DNA of 64,000 nt from Salvia splendens (Eukaryota; Streptophyta; Magnoliopsida; Lamiales; Lamiaceae), in assembly GCF_004379255.2 (NCBI RefSeq), contig NC_056051.1, forward strand, positions 6,288,062 to 6,352,061. The letters run 5' to 3'. The position numbers and the translations under genes were made by a program. Below, one piece after another: positions 63,201 to 64,000 of this stretch. Position 1 is the stretch's first letter. Each line of letters begins with the position of its first letter. The notes beneath the pieces were generated by a model. The model was not told where the DNA came from and searched no databases. It worked only from the letters and a program-made list of their open reading frames with translations.

Positions 63201-64000
63201 AGCAGATGGAGCTGATGGATTTTGAGAGATCAAACTTTGATAGCTGTGTATATATCAAGAGAAAGGGAGATCTGATAGTTGCCTACTTATTGCTGTATGT
63301 AGATGACATCCTGTTGGCTGGATCTAGCAAGAATGAGCTGCAGATTGTCAAGAAAGAACTGAAGCAGAAGTTTGAAATGAAAGACCTTGGGGAGGCAAAG
63401 CGGATCCTAGGGATGGATATCATCAGAGACAGAGGAAAAAGGGAGCTGAGGTTGGTTCAAGCTGATTACATCAGGAAGGTGATAGAAAAGTATCAAGTGA
63501 AGGATGCAAGGTTCGTCTCCACTCCATTGGCAGGCCATTTCAAACTTAGCAAAGAACAAGAGCCAAAGACAGATGAAGCTAGAAGGGAAATGAGTCTGAT
63601 ACCCTATGCGAATATAGTGGGCAGTGTGATGTACTTGATGATTTGTACAAGGCCGGATGTTGCTCATGCTATAAGCGTGGCCAGTAGGTACATGGCTGAC
63701 CCGGGCAGAGAGCACTGGGCCGCGCTGAAATGGATCTTGAAGTATCTAAAGGGATCTGTAATGATTGGTTTGAAGTTTGGTGGTGGAGCCTGGTCTGAAA
63801 AGGATGAAGTTCTTGAGGGATTTTGTGATTCGGATTATGCTGCCAACTTGGACAACAGAAAATCCCAAAGTGGCTACATATTCACGTTATTTGGCACAGC
63901 AGTGAGTTGGAAATCAAATCTACAGTCTGTGGTTGCATTGCCTACGACCGAGGCTGAGTATATTGCGCTAACAGAGGCTGCAAAGGAAGGAAAATGGCTG
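60206..64000 (+). mobile_element. Copia retrotransposon F (runs off right edge)
   Basis: Leader from about 60206, then a Copia polyprotein open to the window edge. No LTR or primer-binding site directly precedes it: the leader is joined to F-box sequence. The 579-bp solo LTR 47 bp upstream has its own complete target duplication, so it is not simply this element's 5' LTR. The element therefore looks 5'-truncated, or rearranged, despite an intact coding frame. Confidence 0.85.
60269..64000 (+). CDS. Copia F gag-pol polyprotein, open 1,244 codons, partial
   Basis: ATG at 60269 (MSTARFEVEKFTGRNDFGLW) starts a frame I followed to 64000 without a stop. Gag: UBN2-type domain (about residues 50-190), a basic segment, zinc knuckle CYYCKKPGHLKKSC at 239-252. 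Protease MDSGCSFH (Asp about 297). Pre-integrase WHARLGHVG at 423. Integrase triad: Asp 485 (SDLWGP), Asp 548 (TDNGMEF), Glu 584 (NGLAE), D35E spacing. RT has CKWLFKKKVE, ARLVARGFTQVEGIDYTEVFSPV and YVDDILL at 1010-1016. RNase H: CDSDYAANLDNRKS near 1187, TTEAEYIALTEAAKEG at the edge. All catalytic residues seen are intact. About 100 codons and the 3' LTR should lie beyond the window. Confidence 0.93.
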   Translation, partial: MSTARFEVEKFTGRNDFGLWRLKMKAILMQQGLWDVLKGNSDPKENPEADEKEKGRLQDMQYKAYSTLILNLTDRVLREVSKEETAAGVWTKLESLYMTKSLANRLHLKQKLLAFKFSDGRSIAEQLEEFGKCIDDLENIDEVIKDEDKALMLLNSLPKSFEHFKDAVLLGRESKVTYEEIHSALKLKESQRIDHPTSSRKNDPVAESLYLKKSQNKKGFKKKKPKKERAEGEKETRSCYYCKKPGHLKKSCNAWRRKQGQEMAGNLETADLAQEVEANEALNIHSGAKIEECWIMDSGCSFHICSHKSWFQELSAWRGSVMLGNDQTCDVKGIGEIKLRMKGGSVKTLTEVRFIPQIKRNLISLGLLESKGYKFDSSNGILRVTKGSRIIMEAQRKNSLYYLLGETVVDAVNVAQSENLNIWHARLGHVGEKGIRQLAKRGVMKLGTSEKLSKCESCILGKAKKLPFTGGKHTSTAPFVYAHSDLWGPSPTESIGGGKYFISIIDDYSRKVWIYILKEKSQAFEKFREWHARYENEKGSVLKYLRTDNGMEFLSTEFDSFCKEKGIRRHRTVPRNPQQNGLAERMNRTLLEKVRCMLFYSGMPKKFWAEAVSTAAALINKCPSSAISDETPDQRWYGSLGDYSALKIFGCAAYAHIRQNKLEPRAKKCAMLGYQDGVKGYRLWNLDGEGQNVIVSRDVIFNEEEMPFKKNGRASDGGSSSSMQNFEFGEGSGGTDTDEDADITENQEEGGVLNPQPAQDVSDHDPPMEQAAASQEIRRNPRRNAGLPSRFSDYDMSFFALCVAEVLMFSEPSTYEEAMSCKESQKWIKAMEEEIESLLKNGTWVLVIDPGIQKLISCKWLFKKKVEVGEVESIRFKARLVARGFTQVEGIDYTEVFSPVVKHTSIRILLAMTAHFNWELHQLDVKTAFLHGDLEETIYMMQPKGFEKPGEEKKVCLLKKSLYGLKQSSRQWNKKFHEQMELMDFERSNFDSCVYIKRKGDLIVAYLLLYVDDILLAGSSKNELQIVKKELKQKFEMKDLGEAKRILGMDIIRDRGKRELRLVQADYIRKVIEKYQVKDARFVSTPLAGHFKLSKEQEPKTDEARREMSLIPYANIVGSVMYLMICTRPDVAHAISVASRYMADPGREHWAALKWILKYLKGSVMIGLKFGGGAWSEKDEVLEGFCDSDYAANLDNRKSQSGYIFTLFGTAVSWKSNLQSVVALPTTEAEYIALTEAAKEGKWL

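Noticed and set aside
1..64000. tRNA, rRNA, CRISPR arrays, organellar or bacterial sequence
   Set aside because: No cloverleaf, rRNA core or spaced-repeat array was seen. Composition and element types are those of a plant nuclear genome.

Overview
The window is nuclear DNA of a flowering plant, most likely a eudicot. The evidence is Copia and Gypsy LTR retrotransposons of plant type, Stowaway and hAT-type MITEs, a non-RD leucine-rich-repeat receptor kinase relic, and a large local family of F-box proteins with an F-box-associated C-terminal region. A Lamiales species would fit, but that is a guess from general impression. No host gene reads intact from start to stop. The open coding capacity belongs to retrotransposons.

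Layout. 1-4436: a Copia (A, minus strand, running off the left edge) has inserted into an older, frameshifted Copia (B). 4562-9430: two receptor-kinase relics and three F-box relics, one of them a chimera of an LRR fragment and an F-box tail. 9706-24851: a 15.1-kb Athila-like Gypsy (D) with perfect 5-bp target duplications, carrying a nested solo LTR in its gag. 24857-36378: an F-box relic split by an 8.7-kb Copia (C), followed by a 1,643-bp tandem duplication that copied the LTR end together with the F-box 3' half. 37498-38670: a nearly full-length F-box pseudogene. 40270-47577: another F-box pseudogene, split by a 6.25-kb chromovirus (E) with an uninterrupted 1,717-codon polyprotein. 49405-60205: more F-box relics, including one on the minus strand and one split by a 579-bp solo LTR, among hAT and Stowaway MITEs. 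60206-64000: the 5' part of a Copia (F) with a reading frame open for 1,244 codons to the window edge.

How the parts relate. The F-box copies are tandem or segmental duplicates that share flanking DNA as well as coding sequence. This lets several insertions be checked against empty-site paralogues inside the window: D at 36792-36796, C at about 38023-38027, E at about 53786-53790. The retrotransposons have repeatedly landed in F-box copies, and deletions and tandem duplications have reshuffled the pieces. I found no new defence, metabolic or signalling system. The most unusual points are the PBS-less junction in front of the open Copia F frame, the premature TAG stops in element D that look like CAG-to-TAG changes, and the density of nested events that can be resolved to the base.
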